This document shows, in pieces, positions 17,031 through 24,863 of a DNA stretch of 64,000 nucleotides. This DNA is from CAZDFU01 sp964504985 (GTDB taxonomy: Bacteria > Patescibacteriota > Microgenomatia > Daviesbacterales > UBA10151). Position numbers and translations under genes: made by a program. The notes below the pieces were generated by a model. The model saw nothing but the letters and a program-made list of their open reading frames with translations. It had not been told where the DNA came from and searched no databases. Within the stretch, counting starts at the first letter, position 1. Each line of letters starts with the position of its first letter. The stretch covers positions 1-64,000 of the forward strand of contig CAZDFU010000004.1 of NCBI GenBank assembly GCA_964504985.1, given 5' to 3'.

Positions 17031-17980
17031 GTAAAGAGGAAAACCGTAAAGTTGAGAAACTTATAATAATTGGCTCAGGTCCTGCAGGCTTGACAGCTGC
17101 AATTTATGCTGCCAGAGGAGGTTTGAACCCTCTGGTAATTTCAGGCAGAGAAGCAGGAGGGCAGTTAATGTTGACTACAGATGTGGATGATTTTCCCGGG
17201 TTTCCTGAAGGAATACAGGGTCCTGAGTTAATGGAGAGGATGCGCAAGCAAGCCGGGCGTTTTGGAACAAGGTTTGTGAGCGAAGATGTTATCTTGGTGG
17301 ATCTAAAAACTAAGCCCTTTAAAATCAGCACTGAAAGTTACAACTTAAAAACTACAACCTTAATTATTGCCACCGGGGCTTCTGCTATGTGGCTGGGTTT
17401 GCCTTCAGAACAAAGATTAATTGGTAAAGGAGTATCTTCTTGTGCTGTTTGTGATGGTTTTTTCTTTAAGGATAAAAACGTGATTGTGGTTGGAGGAGGA
17501 GATACTGCCATGAGAGAAGTAAATTATTTATCAAAACTTTGTAAAAGTGTTACTGTTGTCCACAGAAGAGGAGAGTTGAGAGCACAAGCTGCTTTGCAGG
17601 AGTTGGTTAAATCAAAATCTAATGTCAAGTTTGTTTGGAATTCAGAAGTTGCGGAGGTTTTAGGACAGGACAGGGTATCAGCAGTTAAACTAGAAAATAC
17701 TCAAACAGGTGAAATTAGCCAGCTTGAAATAGACGGAGTATTTATAGCTATTGGTCATAAGCCCAATACAGGTTTTTTAAAAAGCCAGCTGGATTTGGAT
17801 AAAAAAGGTTATATTGTTGTTTCTGAAGAAACCAAAACTTCAGTTAAAGGGGTATTTGTGGCAGGAGATGTGGCAGATTATCATTACCGCCAGGCTGTTA
17901 CAGCAGCTGGGTCAGGCTGTAAAGCAGCCTTTGACGTAGAAGAATATTTGGAAAATTTTGAAGAAAACAGCGGACTTTAG
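17027..17980 (+). CDS. trxB: Thioredoxin reductase
   Basis: 317 aa, standard size. FAD-binding GSGPAGLTAAIYAAR at residues 16-30, redox-active CAVC at 139-142, NADPH-binding GGGDTAMREV at about 156-165, and the C-terminal FAD motif VFVAGDVAD. Transfers electrons from NADPH to thioredoxin. It begins within the stop of the upstream small gene (ATGA). Its end is overlapped by a hairpin at 17970-17985. Confidence 0.93.
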   Translation: MSKEENRKVEKLIIIGSGPAGLTAAIYAARGGLNPLVISGREAGGQLMLTTDVDDFPGFPEGIQGPELMERMRKQAGRFGTRFVSEDVILVDLKTKPFKISTESYNLKTTTLIIATGASAMWLGLPSEQRLIGKGVSSCAVCDGFFFKDKNVIVVGGGDTAMREVNYLSKLCKSVTVVHRRGELRAQAALQELVKSKSNVKFVWNSEVAEVLGQDRVSAVKLENTQTGEISQLEIDGVFIAIGHKPNTGFLKSQLDLDKKGYIVVSEETKTSVKGVFVAGDVADYHYRQAVTAAGSGCKAAFDVEEYLENFEENSGL

Positions 17981-17985
17981 TCCGC
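17970..17985 (+). terminator. Short hairpin over the trxB stop codon
   Basis: GCGGACT / AGTCCGC stem of 7 bp with a 2-nt gap, overlapping the TAG stop. No T run follows, so termination is uncertain. Confidence 0.35.
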
Positions 17986-18054
17986 AGAAGTTTATTAGGA
18001 AACTCTGATTAATTACTTACCAAATACTTGCACTGGAGGTATAATATAATTTAA

Positions 18055-18483
18055 ATGCAGATTTTGGATTTACTAATTAAACTTCTTCCCTCAAAGCCAG
18101 TTTTTGCCCATTGCGATATTCCTTGTGGAATTTATGATCCTCATAATGCTCAACTGGCTGCTAAAACTGTTTTAACCATGGTCCAAAAAATCCACCAATT
18201 ACCAACTGAAACCCCCACTATTTTAGACAGGAATAACTTTGTCAGGATGGTGCATGTTAAGGAAGAACATGCAGAAATTTGTAAAAGGGAAATATTAATT
18301 TTATGGACAGATTATTTTAAAGAAGAACATCTGGAAGATTTTCCCAACTTACATGATTTAGTCTGGAAAACAACCAAGCTTTGTTCTGAAAATAAAAAAA
18401 CAGTGGATGAGGATAAGGCCCGTCAGTTAATAGAGGCAGTAGATAAAATAGCTGATATTTTTAATCAAACAAAAAAAGTTTAA
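18055..18483 (+). CDS. sodN: Nickel-containing superoxide dismutase
   Basis: 142 aa. After an 18-residue propeptide comes HCDIPCGIYDP, the nickel hook: His1, Cys2 and Cys6 of the mature protein correspond to residues 19, 20 and 24. The rest is the four-helix bundle of Ni-SOD. It converts superoxide to peroxide and oxygen once the propeptide is removed and nickel is bound. Two overlapping TATAAT boxes (18040-18050) lie just before the ATG. The processing protease follows 4 nt downstream. Confidence 0.93.
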   Translation: MQILDLLIKLLPSKPVFAHCDIPCGIYDPHNAQLAAKTVLTMVQKIHQLPTETPTILDRNNFVRMVHVKEEHAEICKREILILWTDYFKEEHLEDFPNLHDLVWKTTKLCSENKKTVDEDKARQLIEAVDKIADIFNQTKKV

Positions 18484-18487
18484 TTTT

Positions 18488-18775
18488 ATGAAAATCCCTG
18501 TGTCCCGCTTCGTAGTCCATGGTAATAGTATGGCCCCCGCATTAAGAGAAGGTCAGGATATTTTATCTTTTAACTGGGCCTATCTTATTAAAAAACCAAA
18601 AGCAGGGGATATTGTAGTGATAAAGGTTAATGGCAAGGAAATGGTAAAGCGTATACAAAGTATCTTTGGCCAAAACATTTTTGTTGTTGGTGATAATACT
18701 AAAGAAAGTACAGATAGCAGAGAATTCGGGTCAATCACCAAAGATAGCCTAATTGGTAAGGTAGTCTGCTCTTAA
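18488..18775 (+). CDS. sodX: Nickel-type superoxide dismutase maturation protease
   Basis: 95 aa S24/S26-type signal-peptidase fold without membrane anchor. Catalytic Ser in HGNSMAPAL (Ser14) and general-base Lys in KEMVKRI (about 54), then VVGDN and DSREFG motifs. It fits SodX, which cleaves the SodN propeptide to expose the N-terminal His. Gene order sodN-sodX supports this. Its 3' end overlaps the convergent flavin reductase gene by 4 nt. Confidence 0.88.
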   Translation: MKIPVSRFVVHGNSMAPALREGQDILSFNWAYLIKKPKAGDIVVIKVNGKEMVKRIQSIFGQNIFVVGDNTKESTDSREFGSITKDSLIGKVVCS

Positions 18776-19428
18776 AGATAACCATCAAACCTATCATAGC
18801 GGATATTTATTGCATCCACACCCAGTTTCAGAAGCATCTTTTCTGTGCTGTTTACCATTTTGGGCGGACCTGCTAAATAATAAATAGAATCAAAAATCCT
18901 GAATTTAGAATCAAGGTATAAATGACCGGAGTTTTCTGTATGATGGTAAGTAATTGATAACTTAGGGTAAGTCTTTTGCCACAAAATAAGCTCTTCTTTA
19001 AAAAGATAACTCCCGTCTGAGCTGGAATAAACTAAAGTAATAGAGATTGATAATCTTTGGTCAACAGCATATTTAATCATGCTTCTAAAAGGGGTAACAC
19101 CTATTCCCCCTGCTATAAAAACTGCAGGAGATAATTCATCCAGGGTAAAAGTGCCTGCAGGATGGGAACAGGTGATACTATCACCTGTTTTAAGTGATTC
19201 CAGCTTCTTTTTAAATTTACTAACTCCTTTTTTGGGAGTAATCATTAAGTAATTTTCAGTAGGGGATGAGGAGATGGTAAAAGCCCTGGTATTTCCTAGA
19301 GGATCGTTAACTGGCAGCTCGATATCTAAATACTGCCCGGGATAATAACTAAAATTCTTTGGTTTTTCCAAGATTAAACTAAAAGCATCTTCTGACTCTT
19401 TCTTTTTGTCTATAACTTTTAAGATCAT
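18772..19428 (-). CDS. FNR-like flavin reductase module (second copy)
   Basis: 218 aa. FAD half with PGQYLDIELP and the RAFTISSSP flavin-binding motif, NAD(P) half with GGIGVTPFRSM and YYLAGPPKMV, C-terminal aromatic region (RFDGYL). It resembles the reductase at 3435-4121 and the NAD-binding part of NqrF or phenol hydroxylase reductases, but has no iron-sulfur domain. With the RnfD-like protein nearby it could feed a membrane electron path (inference). Confidence 0.85.
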   Translation of the reverse strand: MILKVIDKKKESEDAFSLILEKPKNFSYYPGQYLDIELPVNDPLGNTRAFTISSSPTENYLMITPKKGVSKFKKKLESLKTGDSITCSHPAGTFTLDELSPAVFIAGGIGVTPFRSMIKYAVDQRLSISITLVYSSSDGSYLFKEELILWQKTYPKLSITYHHTENSGHLYLDSKFRIFDSIYYLAGPPKMVNSTEKMLLKLGVDAINIRYDRFDGYL

Positions 19429-19468
19429 GTTTTGGATTATATCCTAAAGAGTATGAGATAATGCATAT

Positions 19469-19738
19469 ATGGAAATAACTGCCCAAAGAGAAATAGATTT
19501 GCATAAGGGGGTTGGGGAGGGACTTAAAGCAATGGGTCATTCTACACAAACAATCCCTCCTTACGAGCAACCAGTTCTCAGCAATAAAACGGACGCGTTT
19601 CCGGATATAGATGTTATAACAGAGGAGGTAGACAAATTTGTTCATGGAGAAGGACCGCAAACATATACGAGAGGCGCTAAAGGAGAAAATTGGCGGACTA
19701 TACTCAAAAAGAGAATTTCAAACTTAAAATGGAAGTAA
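19469..19738 (+). CDS. Hypothetical protein upstream of the conjugation-type ATPase
   Basis: 89 aa, not recognised. Charged and hydrophilic, with no membrane segment: begins MEITAQREIDLHKGVGEGL and ends WRTILKKRISNLKWK. The last 10 nt overlap the likely ATG of the ATPase gene at 19729, so translation is probably coupled. A role together with the ATPase is only inferred from position. Confidence 0.55.
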   Translation: MEITAQREIDLHKGVGEGLKAMGHSTQTIPPYEQPVLSNKTDAFPDIDVITEEVDKFVHGEGPQTYTRGAKGENWRTILKKRISNLKWK

Positions 19739-22071
19739 CAACCAGTACAGGGCCGGATTTTAACAGTTTAGCAGCAGCAATAATGGCAGCTTTAGCCCTG
19801 CTTTCTATAAGTGTGGGGGTTTATCTTTTTTTAAAAAAATATTTAGTGGGTTGGATTAAATATAAAGACAGGGAAAAGGCTTCTTTGCAATTTGTGCTGC
19901 TGCAAATTAAAGTCCCCCGGGGAAATGAAATAAAAATTGATGCTGCAGAACAGTTATTTGCCACATTTGCCTCACTTAGAAAATCAGGAGGAATGTTATC
20001 TGAGTTTAGCCCTCAACCGCATCTTTCATTTGAAATAGTGGCAGTTCATGAGTCGATCAGGTTTTTTGTCTCAGTACATAAGTCTTATCAGGATCTTTTG
20101 GAAAAACAAATTCATGGAGCTTACCCTGATGCAGAAATTAAAGAAGTGCCGGAATATAATATTTTCTCAGAAAACTCACAAACAGCTTATGCTGCGTTAA
20201 AATTTAAAAGCGGGGATTTTTTTCCCATAAAAACTTTCCGGGATCTGCCAACAGATCCTTTATCAGCCATTACTTCAGCCTTAGCTAAAATGCAGCCAGG
20301 TGAGGGGGCAGCTGTGCAGCTGATGATATCTCCTTCAGATGGCAAGTGGAAAGACAAAGGAAAAAGTTGGGTGAAAAAGCAGAAAGATCCGGGTGATGAA
20401 AAAAATCCTAAACCTCCTCCAGATGCTAAGCAGCTTGAAGCAGTTGAGAATAAAATTGCCAAATCAGGTTTTGACGCTGTTATAAGAATTGTTTCTTCCT
20501 CAACCTCGCAGGAGTCTGCCAAGGCTCATCTGACTAACCTTAAATCAACCTTTGAGCAATTTTCTGGTCCGTACAATTCTTTCTCAGGTGCTAAGGTAGC
20601 CTCAGAAAAAGGGTTTTTAACAGATTTTATTTACCGTTACATGCCTAAATTTTCCAAGCCTTCAGTGTTAACTCCGGATGAGCTTGCGTCAATATTTCAC
20701 TTCCCAAACAAATCAATAGAAACACCCTATATTAGCTGGTTATCATCTAAGAGAGCTCCTGCCCCGGAAAAAATTCCCTCTTCAGGGTTATACCTTGGGA
20801 AATCAGTTTTCCGGGGAGTTGAAAGGCCGGTTTATCTTGCAGAAGATGACAGAAGACGCCATATGTATATTATTGGTAGAACAGGTACTGGTAAGTCAGA
20901 GCTTTTAAAGAGTTTGATGCTGCAGGATGTTTTAGCAGGCAAAGGCATTTGTTTTATTGACCCTCATGGAGATGCTGCTGAAGAGATGTTAGAGCTTATC
21001 CCTCCTCACCGGGCCGAGGATGTAATTTATTTTGACCCTTCAGATATAAACCGTCCGTTTGGACTTAATATGTTGGAAGCGTATGATGAACAGCAAAAGC
21101 ATTTGGTGGTAGCCTCAATTATAGGATTAATGTATAAGCTTTTTGATCCTAATAAAACTGGTATTATTGGTCCGCGTTTTGAACATGGTGTTAGAAATGC
21201 CATGTTAACTGCTATGAGTAAGCCTGGAGCCACTTTTGTAGAAGTAATGAGGATTATGACTGATGCTGAATTTGTCAAAGAGCTTTTGCCTAATGTTACA
21301 GATCCGGTGGTCAGGCGTTATTGGACTGATCAGATTGCTCAGACTACAGACTTTCATAAATCAGAGGTTTTAGATTATACAGTTTCCAAGTTTGGCAGGT
21401 TTGTTACCAATAAAATGATGAGAAATATTATTGGTCAATCACAATCCTCATTTGATTTAAGAAAGGTTATGGATGAGGGCAAAATATTAATTATGAATTT
21501 GTCCAAAGGAAGGATTGGAGAGGAAAATTCAAACTTTTTAGGGTTGATTTTGGTGCCAAAGATTTTAGCAGCAGCCATGTCCCGGGCTAATATGCCCATG
21601 GAGCAAAGGCGGGATTTTTATTTATATGTTGATGAGTTTCAAAATTTTGCTACAGAAACTTTTGCTGATATATTATCTGAGGCTAGAAAATACCGTTTAA
21701 ATTTAGTTGTGGCAAATCAATTTATTGGGCAAATTGGGGAGGATTTAAAAAATGCGGTTTTTGGAAACGTTGGTACGGTGATTGGTTTTAGGGTTGGAGT
21801 AACAGATGCCAATTACCTGCAGCATGAATTTTCTCCCACTTTCGCTGAGGCAGATTTGGTTAATATTGAATCTCCTCATGCCTATATTAAAACCATAGTT
21901 CATGGGGAACCAGTTACCCCATTTTCTTTGGATACCACCAAGGATATGAAAAAATGGAAAGCTATGTTAAATCCTGCTGTTGGTCAAGCTATAAAAGAAC
22001 TCTCCAGATTAAAGTATGGCAGGGATGTAGTTTTAGTTGAAGCCTCAATTTCCCAAAGAGCGAAGCTGTAG
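19729..22071 (+). CDS. VirB4/TraG-like conjugative-transfer family ATPase
   Basis: About 780 aa; an in-frame TTG at 19690 exists, but the ATG at 19729 gives a normal N-terminus with one membrane segment (about residues 12-33). Walker A GRTGTGKS (around 20877-20900), Walker B ICFIDPHGD, and later FYLYVDEFQNFATETF with ARKYRLNLVVANQ, which are the motifs of type IV secretion coupling/HerA-like ATPases. This family is common in CPR genomes, where it is often linked to type IV pili or DNA transfer. No other secretion genes are in the window. Confidence 0.85.
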   Translation: MEVTTSTGPDFNSLAAAIMAALALLSISVGVYLFLKKYLVGWIKYKDREKASLQFVLLQIKVPRGNEIKIDAAEQLFATFASLRKSGGMLSEFSPQPHLSFEIVAVHESIRFFVSVHKSYQDLLEKQIHGAYPDAEIKEVPEYNIFSENSQTAYAALKFKSGDFFPIKTFRDLPTDPLSAITSALAKMQPGEGAAVQLMISPSDGKWKDKGKSWVKKQKDPGDEKNPKPPPDAKQLEAVENKIAKSGFDAVIRIVSSSTSQESAKAHLTNLKSTFEQFSGPYNSFSGAKVASEKGFLTDFIYRYMPKFSKPSVLTPDELASIFHFPNKSIETPYISWLSSKRAPAPEKIPSSGLYLGKSVFRGVERPVYLAEDDRRRHMYIIGRTGTGKSELLKSLMLQDVLAGKGICFIDPHGDAAEEMLELIPPHRAEDVIYFDPSDINRPFGLNMLEAYDEQQKHLVVASIIGLMYKLFDPNKTGIIGPRFEHGVRNAMLTAMSKPGATFVEVMRIMTDAEFVKELLPNVTDPVVRRYWTDQIAQTTDFHKSEVLDYTVSKFGRFVTNKMMRNIIGQSQSSFDLRKVMDEGKILIMNLSKGRIGEENSNFLGLILVPKILAAAMSRANMPMEQRRDFYLYVDEFQNFATETFADILSEARKYRLNLVVANQFIGQIGEDLKNAVFGNVGTVIGFRVGVTDANYLQHEFSPTFAEADLVNIESPHAYIKTIVHGEPVTPFSLDTTKDMKKWKAMLNPAVGQAIKELSRLKYGRDVVLVEASISQRAKL

Positions 22072-22075
22072 TTTT

Positions 22076-22470
22076 GTCATTCCGGACGAAGCCAAGTCAG
22101 ACTTGGCGAAGTGAGGAATCTCTAGATTGAAAAGCTATTACGTCTACATTTTATCTAGTAAAACTGGAACCTTGTATGTAGGAGTTACTAATAACTTAGA
22201 GAAAAGAATGTATGAGCACAAAAATAAATTAATAAAGGGGTTTACTTCAAAATACAACATTGATCGTTTAATGTATTATCAGGAATTTGATGATATAGAA
22301 CAGTCAATAGAAGTGGAGAAGAAAATTAAAGGTTGGAGTAGAAAAAAGAAAATAGACCTCATTAGATCTTATAATCCTAACGTGAAAGATTTAGCAGAAA
22401 ATTTAAGTCTTGAGATCCTTCGCTAATCGCTCAGGATGACAGTTTGCTGGGAAATTTTGAATAGTTACGA
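22076..22470 (+). mobile_element. Palindromic repeat element carrying a GIY-YIG gene
   Basis: The left arm (GTCATTCCGGACGAAG... to AGGAATCTCTAGATT, 22076-22128) and the right arm (AGTCTTGAGATCCTTCGC... to TCAGGATGAC, then GCTGGGAAATTTTGAATAGTTA, 22404-22468) are the two halves of the palindrome found empty elsewhere (38765-38857, 59072-59161). The GIY-YIG reading frame starts in the last bases of the left arm and ends in the right arm. So it looks like one element with the gene as cargo. The left arm also holds a small hairpin, GCCAAGTC/GACTTGGC. Confidence 0.65.
22127..22426 (+). CDS. GIY-YIG nuclease (UPF0213 type)
   Basis: 99 aa, full single-domain GIY-YIG nuclease: YVYIL at 5-9, YVG at 17-19, catalytic Arg27, metal-binding Glu64 within EVEKKIKG, and the RKKKIDLI helix. 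The start is a TTG formed by the end of the repeat arm (TCTAGATTG), and the last residues SLEILR are encoded by the other arm. Single-strand or structured-DNA cleavage is expected from the family. Its placement between repeat arms suggests a link with repeat mobility, an inference. Confidence 0.85.
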   Translation: MKSYYVYILSSKTGTLYVGVTNNLEKRMYEHKNKLIKGFTSKYNIDRLMYYQEFDDIEQSIEVEKKIKGWSRKKKIDLIRSYNPNVKDLAENLSLEILR

Positions 22471-22473
22471 TTC

Positions 22474-22602
22474 CCCTCATTTTTTCCCAGTGAATTTGTC
22501 ATTCCGAATGTAATGAGGAATCTGAAGGTTTCGACAAGCTCAACCTTGATCCGTTCGACTGGTTCGATTTCACTCACCACAAATCCGTTCAGGATGACAC
22601 GG
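22474..22602. repeat. Palindromic repeat element, copy directly after the GIY-YIG element
   Basis: Left end TTTCCCAGTGAATTTGTCATTCCGA (starting 22483) followed by AGGAATCTGAAGG; right end CCGTTCAGGATGAC near 22600. The centre holds TTTCGACAAGCTCAACC, a variant of the second short palindrome (CCTTCGACAAGCTCAGG). It lies in tandem with the GIY-YIG element, leaving only 30 nt to the tRNA. Confidence 0.65.
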
Positions 22603-22616
22603 GTAAAGAGCTTTGA

Positions 22617-22622
22617 TATAAT
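22617..22622 (+). promoter_or_regulatory. -10 box of the tRNA-Ile gene
   Basis: Extended -10 TTTGATATAAT; the box ends 9 nt before the tRNA 5' end. The -35 region falls inside the end of the repeat element and has no good match. Confidence 0.55.
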
Positions 22623-22631
22623 TCCTACCAC

Positions 22632-22706
22632 AGGCCCGTAGCTCAATGGCGGAGCATCAAGCTTATATCTTGAGGGTTGTAGGTTCGAATCCTACCGGGC
22701 CTACCA
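22632..22706 (+). tRNA. tRNA-Ile (anticodon UAU)
   Basis: Full cloverleaf: acceptor AGGCCCG/CGGGCCT, D stem GCTC/GAGC, anticodon stem TCAAG/CTTGA with loop CTTATAT (anticodon TAT), T stem GTAGG/CCTAC with TTCGAAT. A discriminator A and genome-encoded CCA follow (22703-22706). It would read AUA codons directly. Most bacteria instead use a CAU tRNA modified with lysidine, so the UAU version is uncommon. Confidence 0.9.
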
Positions 22707-22710
22707 AATT

Positions 22711-23577
22711 CTAAAGCTCTTCCAGCTTGACCTTGCCTTCACTGTTGTGGTTTTGGATAAACTGAAGGTATCTTTCAGTTGTTGATATTCTTTTATGGCC
22801 TGCCAGTTTTGATACCATGGTCATAGGTACCCCTGCCTGTAATTGATGCGCCACCCAAGTGTGGCGGAGGTCGTTGACCTTAGCATCTTTAATTCCTGCC
22901 AGCCTGAAATATCTATCAATGGCTGTTCTGATATTTCTAATAAGCAAGGGTCTGCCGGTTTTAGTAATAAATAAAGAATGGGATTGGGTTTTTGACCTTA
23001 GTACCAAATATTTACGGATAGATTCTGCAGCAGATTTATTTAAAGGGATTATTCTTTCGTTGGCTCCCTCAAATGGGGGAATATGAAGGGTAGAGTTATC
23101 AGCTAAATTAACATCTTCTATTCTGAGTTGGGCAAGCTCGCCTATTCTTATCCCAGTTTGCAATAAAAGCTCAATTACTGCCAACATTCTGACATCGCTT
23201 CTGGCAGCATCCCTTAAAGCCCTGTATTCCAGTTTGGTTAAAATTCTGGGTGGTTTATTCTCAAACTTTGGGTGTAAAAGCTGGGTGGCTGGATCATTGG
23301 TAATCAGGTTTGAAACTTTTAAAAATTTGAAAAATGTTTTGGTTGAATTAGTTTTCCGGGAGATGGATTTAGCTGTATAATCTTCCTTGGATAGTTTATC
23401 CATGAAGCTTTGTAAGTCTTCAGGACTAACTTCTTGCGGATCAGTTTTATTTATGCTTTGCAGAAAGCTGACTAGTTGCTCTATATCTTTGCCATAAGCT
23501 AAGATAGTAGCTGAAGCGCGGGATTTGCCTTGCAAATGACCGAGGAATTGTTGATGAGCATCCCGTAAAGAAACCAT
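22711..23577 (-). CDS. Tyrosine recombinase (XerC/XerD-like)
   Basis: About 288 aa. N-terminal SAM-like DNA-binding domain, then the catalytic domain with Arg in LLQTGIRIGELAQL, HxxR-type DLRHTW and LAGHKRISTTERYLQF with the nucleophilic Tyr. The frame is open to 23613, but TTGACA (23608-23613, minus) and TAAAAT (23585-23590) sit 7 nt before the ATG at 23577, so translation must begin there. It ends 5 nt from tRNA-Ile. It could be the chromosome-dimer recombinase or an integrase that used the tRNA; the FtsL/DivIC neighbour favours a housekeeping role. Confidence 0.85.
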   Translation of the reverse strand: MVSLRDAHQQFLGHLQGKSRASATILAYGKDIEQLVSFLQSINKTDPQEVSPEDLQSFMDKLSKEDYTAKSISRKTNSTKTFFKFLKVSNLITNDPATQLLHPKFENKPPRILTKLEYRALRDAARSDVRMLAVIELLLQTGIRIGELAQLRIEDVNLADNSTLHIPPFEGANERIIPLNKSAAESIRKYLVLRSKTQSHSLFITKTGRPLLIRNIRTAIDRYFRLAGIKDAKVNDLRHTWVAHQLQAGVPMTMVSKLAGHKRISTTERYLQFIQNHNSEGKVKLEEL

Positions 23578-23598
23578 GACAGGTATTTTAATATTATA

Positions 23599-23621
23599 GG
23601 ACAGGTTTGTCAAGCTGTCCT
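23599..23621. promoter_or_regulatory. Inverted repeat between the recombinase and FtsL-like genes
   Basis: AGGACAG...CTGTCCT, 7-bp arms with a 9-nt spacer that contains the -35 (TTGACA) of the leftward recombinase promoter. It has the form of an operator for divergent control. Confidence 0.45.
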
Positions 23622-23636
23622 GCTGTAAATAAATTT

Positions 23637-23990
23637 ATGATTAGAAGAGTTATCCAGCTGTTAATAGTTTGTTTGGTGTTAATCCTGATATATAACCTTT
23701 TAGTTCAAATTATTGATGCTCTTAAATCTCAGGACAGGTTGTCTGAGCAAGCAGAGAAAGTTTATAAACTAGAAACTAAAAATAGGGAACTTAGAAATAA
23801 ACTCTCTCAGATTCAATCTCCCCAGTTTATAGAAGAAATAGCCCGTAATAAGCTAAATTTGTCCAAAGAGGGGGAAACAATAATTGTTATTCCTGAAAAT
23901 ACCCTGAAAATGATAATGGGTGCAAGTGCCTCAGCGCAGGAAATAAGACTTCCCAACTGGCTGGGCTGGTGGAAGCTATTTTTTCAATAA
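23637..23990 (+). CDS. FtsL/DivIC-like septum formation protein
   Basis: About 117 aa from the ATG at 23637 (an upstream TTG gives a hydrophilic extension that spoils the topology). One membrane segment (IQLLIVCLVLILIYNLLVQI), then a coiled coil (SEQAEKVYKLETKNRELRNKLSQI) and the conserved IEEIARNKLNLSKEGE motif, as in FtsB/DivIC. The C-terminal tail ends LPNWLGWWKLFFQ. It should act in the division complex outside the membrane. Confidence 0.8.
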   Translation: MIRRVIQLLIVCLVLILIYNLLVQIIDALKSQDRLSEQAEKVYKLETKNRELRNKLSQIQSPQFIEEIARNKLNLSKEGETIIVIPENTLKMIMGASASAQEIRLPNWLGWWKLFFQ

Positions 23991-24065
23991 CCCTTTTACC
24001 TTTTTCTTGCTTGATTATTACTTGGTTATTACCCAAAAAAACGTTCTTTTTTTATACTATCTGCT

Positions 24066-24863
24066 ATGTCAATGAGCACAGAAAGAAGAATAGCCTTTAT
24101 TGATCTTGATGGTACTATTTATCCTGGTTTACTGATGGAAAATCTGGTTATGGAGCAAATGCAAAAAGGTCTTTTAGATCTAACTGTGGTACCAGATATT
24201 ATTGCTGAAATTAATCAATATAAATCAGGTAAAAAAGGAGACTCTTCAAATGTTAAAGCACTTAATGAGCTTTGGGCGTGGGCATGCCGTGGTAGGAGCT
24301 GGCTTGAATTAGTATCACATGCCAAGGAATTTGTACATGAAAACCGTGAGAAATTTGCTCCATATACAGAAGCGGTTTTTAACTTACTTCGTCGAAGACG
24401 TTATGAAAGATGGATTGTTACTGGTGAACCTCAATTTGTGGCATATGCTGTAAAAGAAGAATTTGGTGCTACAAGTTTTTGTGCTACATGCTGGGAGTCG
24501 CCAAAAGAAGATAATCAGTTGGTCTTTAATGGCATATGTAAAAGACCTATGAATAGTGACCAAAAAGGGGCATGGGCAGAAGGATTCTTTAAAGAGACAA
24601 TATACAGACGTCCAAATACCAGAGAGGGTTCAATTGCTCTTATTGACTCTGTAAACGATATAGGTTTGGCTAAAGCTGTTAGATGGAGTATTGTTTGTGG
24701 TGATGAACCAAGTACAGAGCTTATAGGGTACTTAAAAAAAAGTGAAAAAAATTTTGTGATATCGCCGCCCGAATTTGTTGTAAATTTGGTAGACTTATTA
24801 ACAACAGATGGGAGAAATGAATTACCTGCTTCGCAGTTGTTTTTGGTATACTCGCAACTATGA
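24066..24863 (+). CDS. HAD-family hydrolase (phosphoserine phosphatase-like)
   Basis: 265 aa. HAD motif I FIDLDGTI at about residues 11-18, motif II Thr in RWIVTGEPQF, motif III Lys near KGAW, motif IV in ALIDSVNDIG. This is the SerB-like class with a C1 helical cap. The substrate is unknown. -10 TATACT ends about 8 nt before the ATG. The end overlaps the methyltransferase start by 4 nt (ATGA), so the two work together or at least are coupled. Confidence 0.75.
   Translation: MSMSTERRIAFIDLDGTIYPGLLMENLVMEQMQKGLLDLTVVPDIIAEINQYKSGKKGDSSNVKALNELWAWACRGRSWLELVSHAKEFVHENREKFAPYTEAVFNLLRRRRYERWIVTGEPQFVAYAVKEEFGATSFCATCWESPKEDNQLVFNGICKRPMNSDQKGAWAEGFFKETIYRRPNTREGSIALIDSVNDIGLAKAVRWSIVCGDEPSTELIGYLKKSEKNFVISPPEFVVNLVDLLTTDGRNELPASQLFLVYSQL

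Noticed and set aside
19690..19728. TTG start for the conjugation-type ATPase
   Set aside because: The extension adds 13 residues out of frame-conserved context and overlaps the upstream gene further; the ATG at 19729 fits the membrane-anchor topology.
22076..22602. A CRISPR array
   Set aside because: The repeats are palindromic elements with unequal spacing and internal structure; there are no evenly spaced short repeats and no cas genes in the window.
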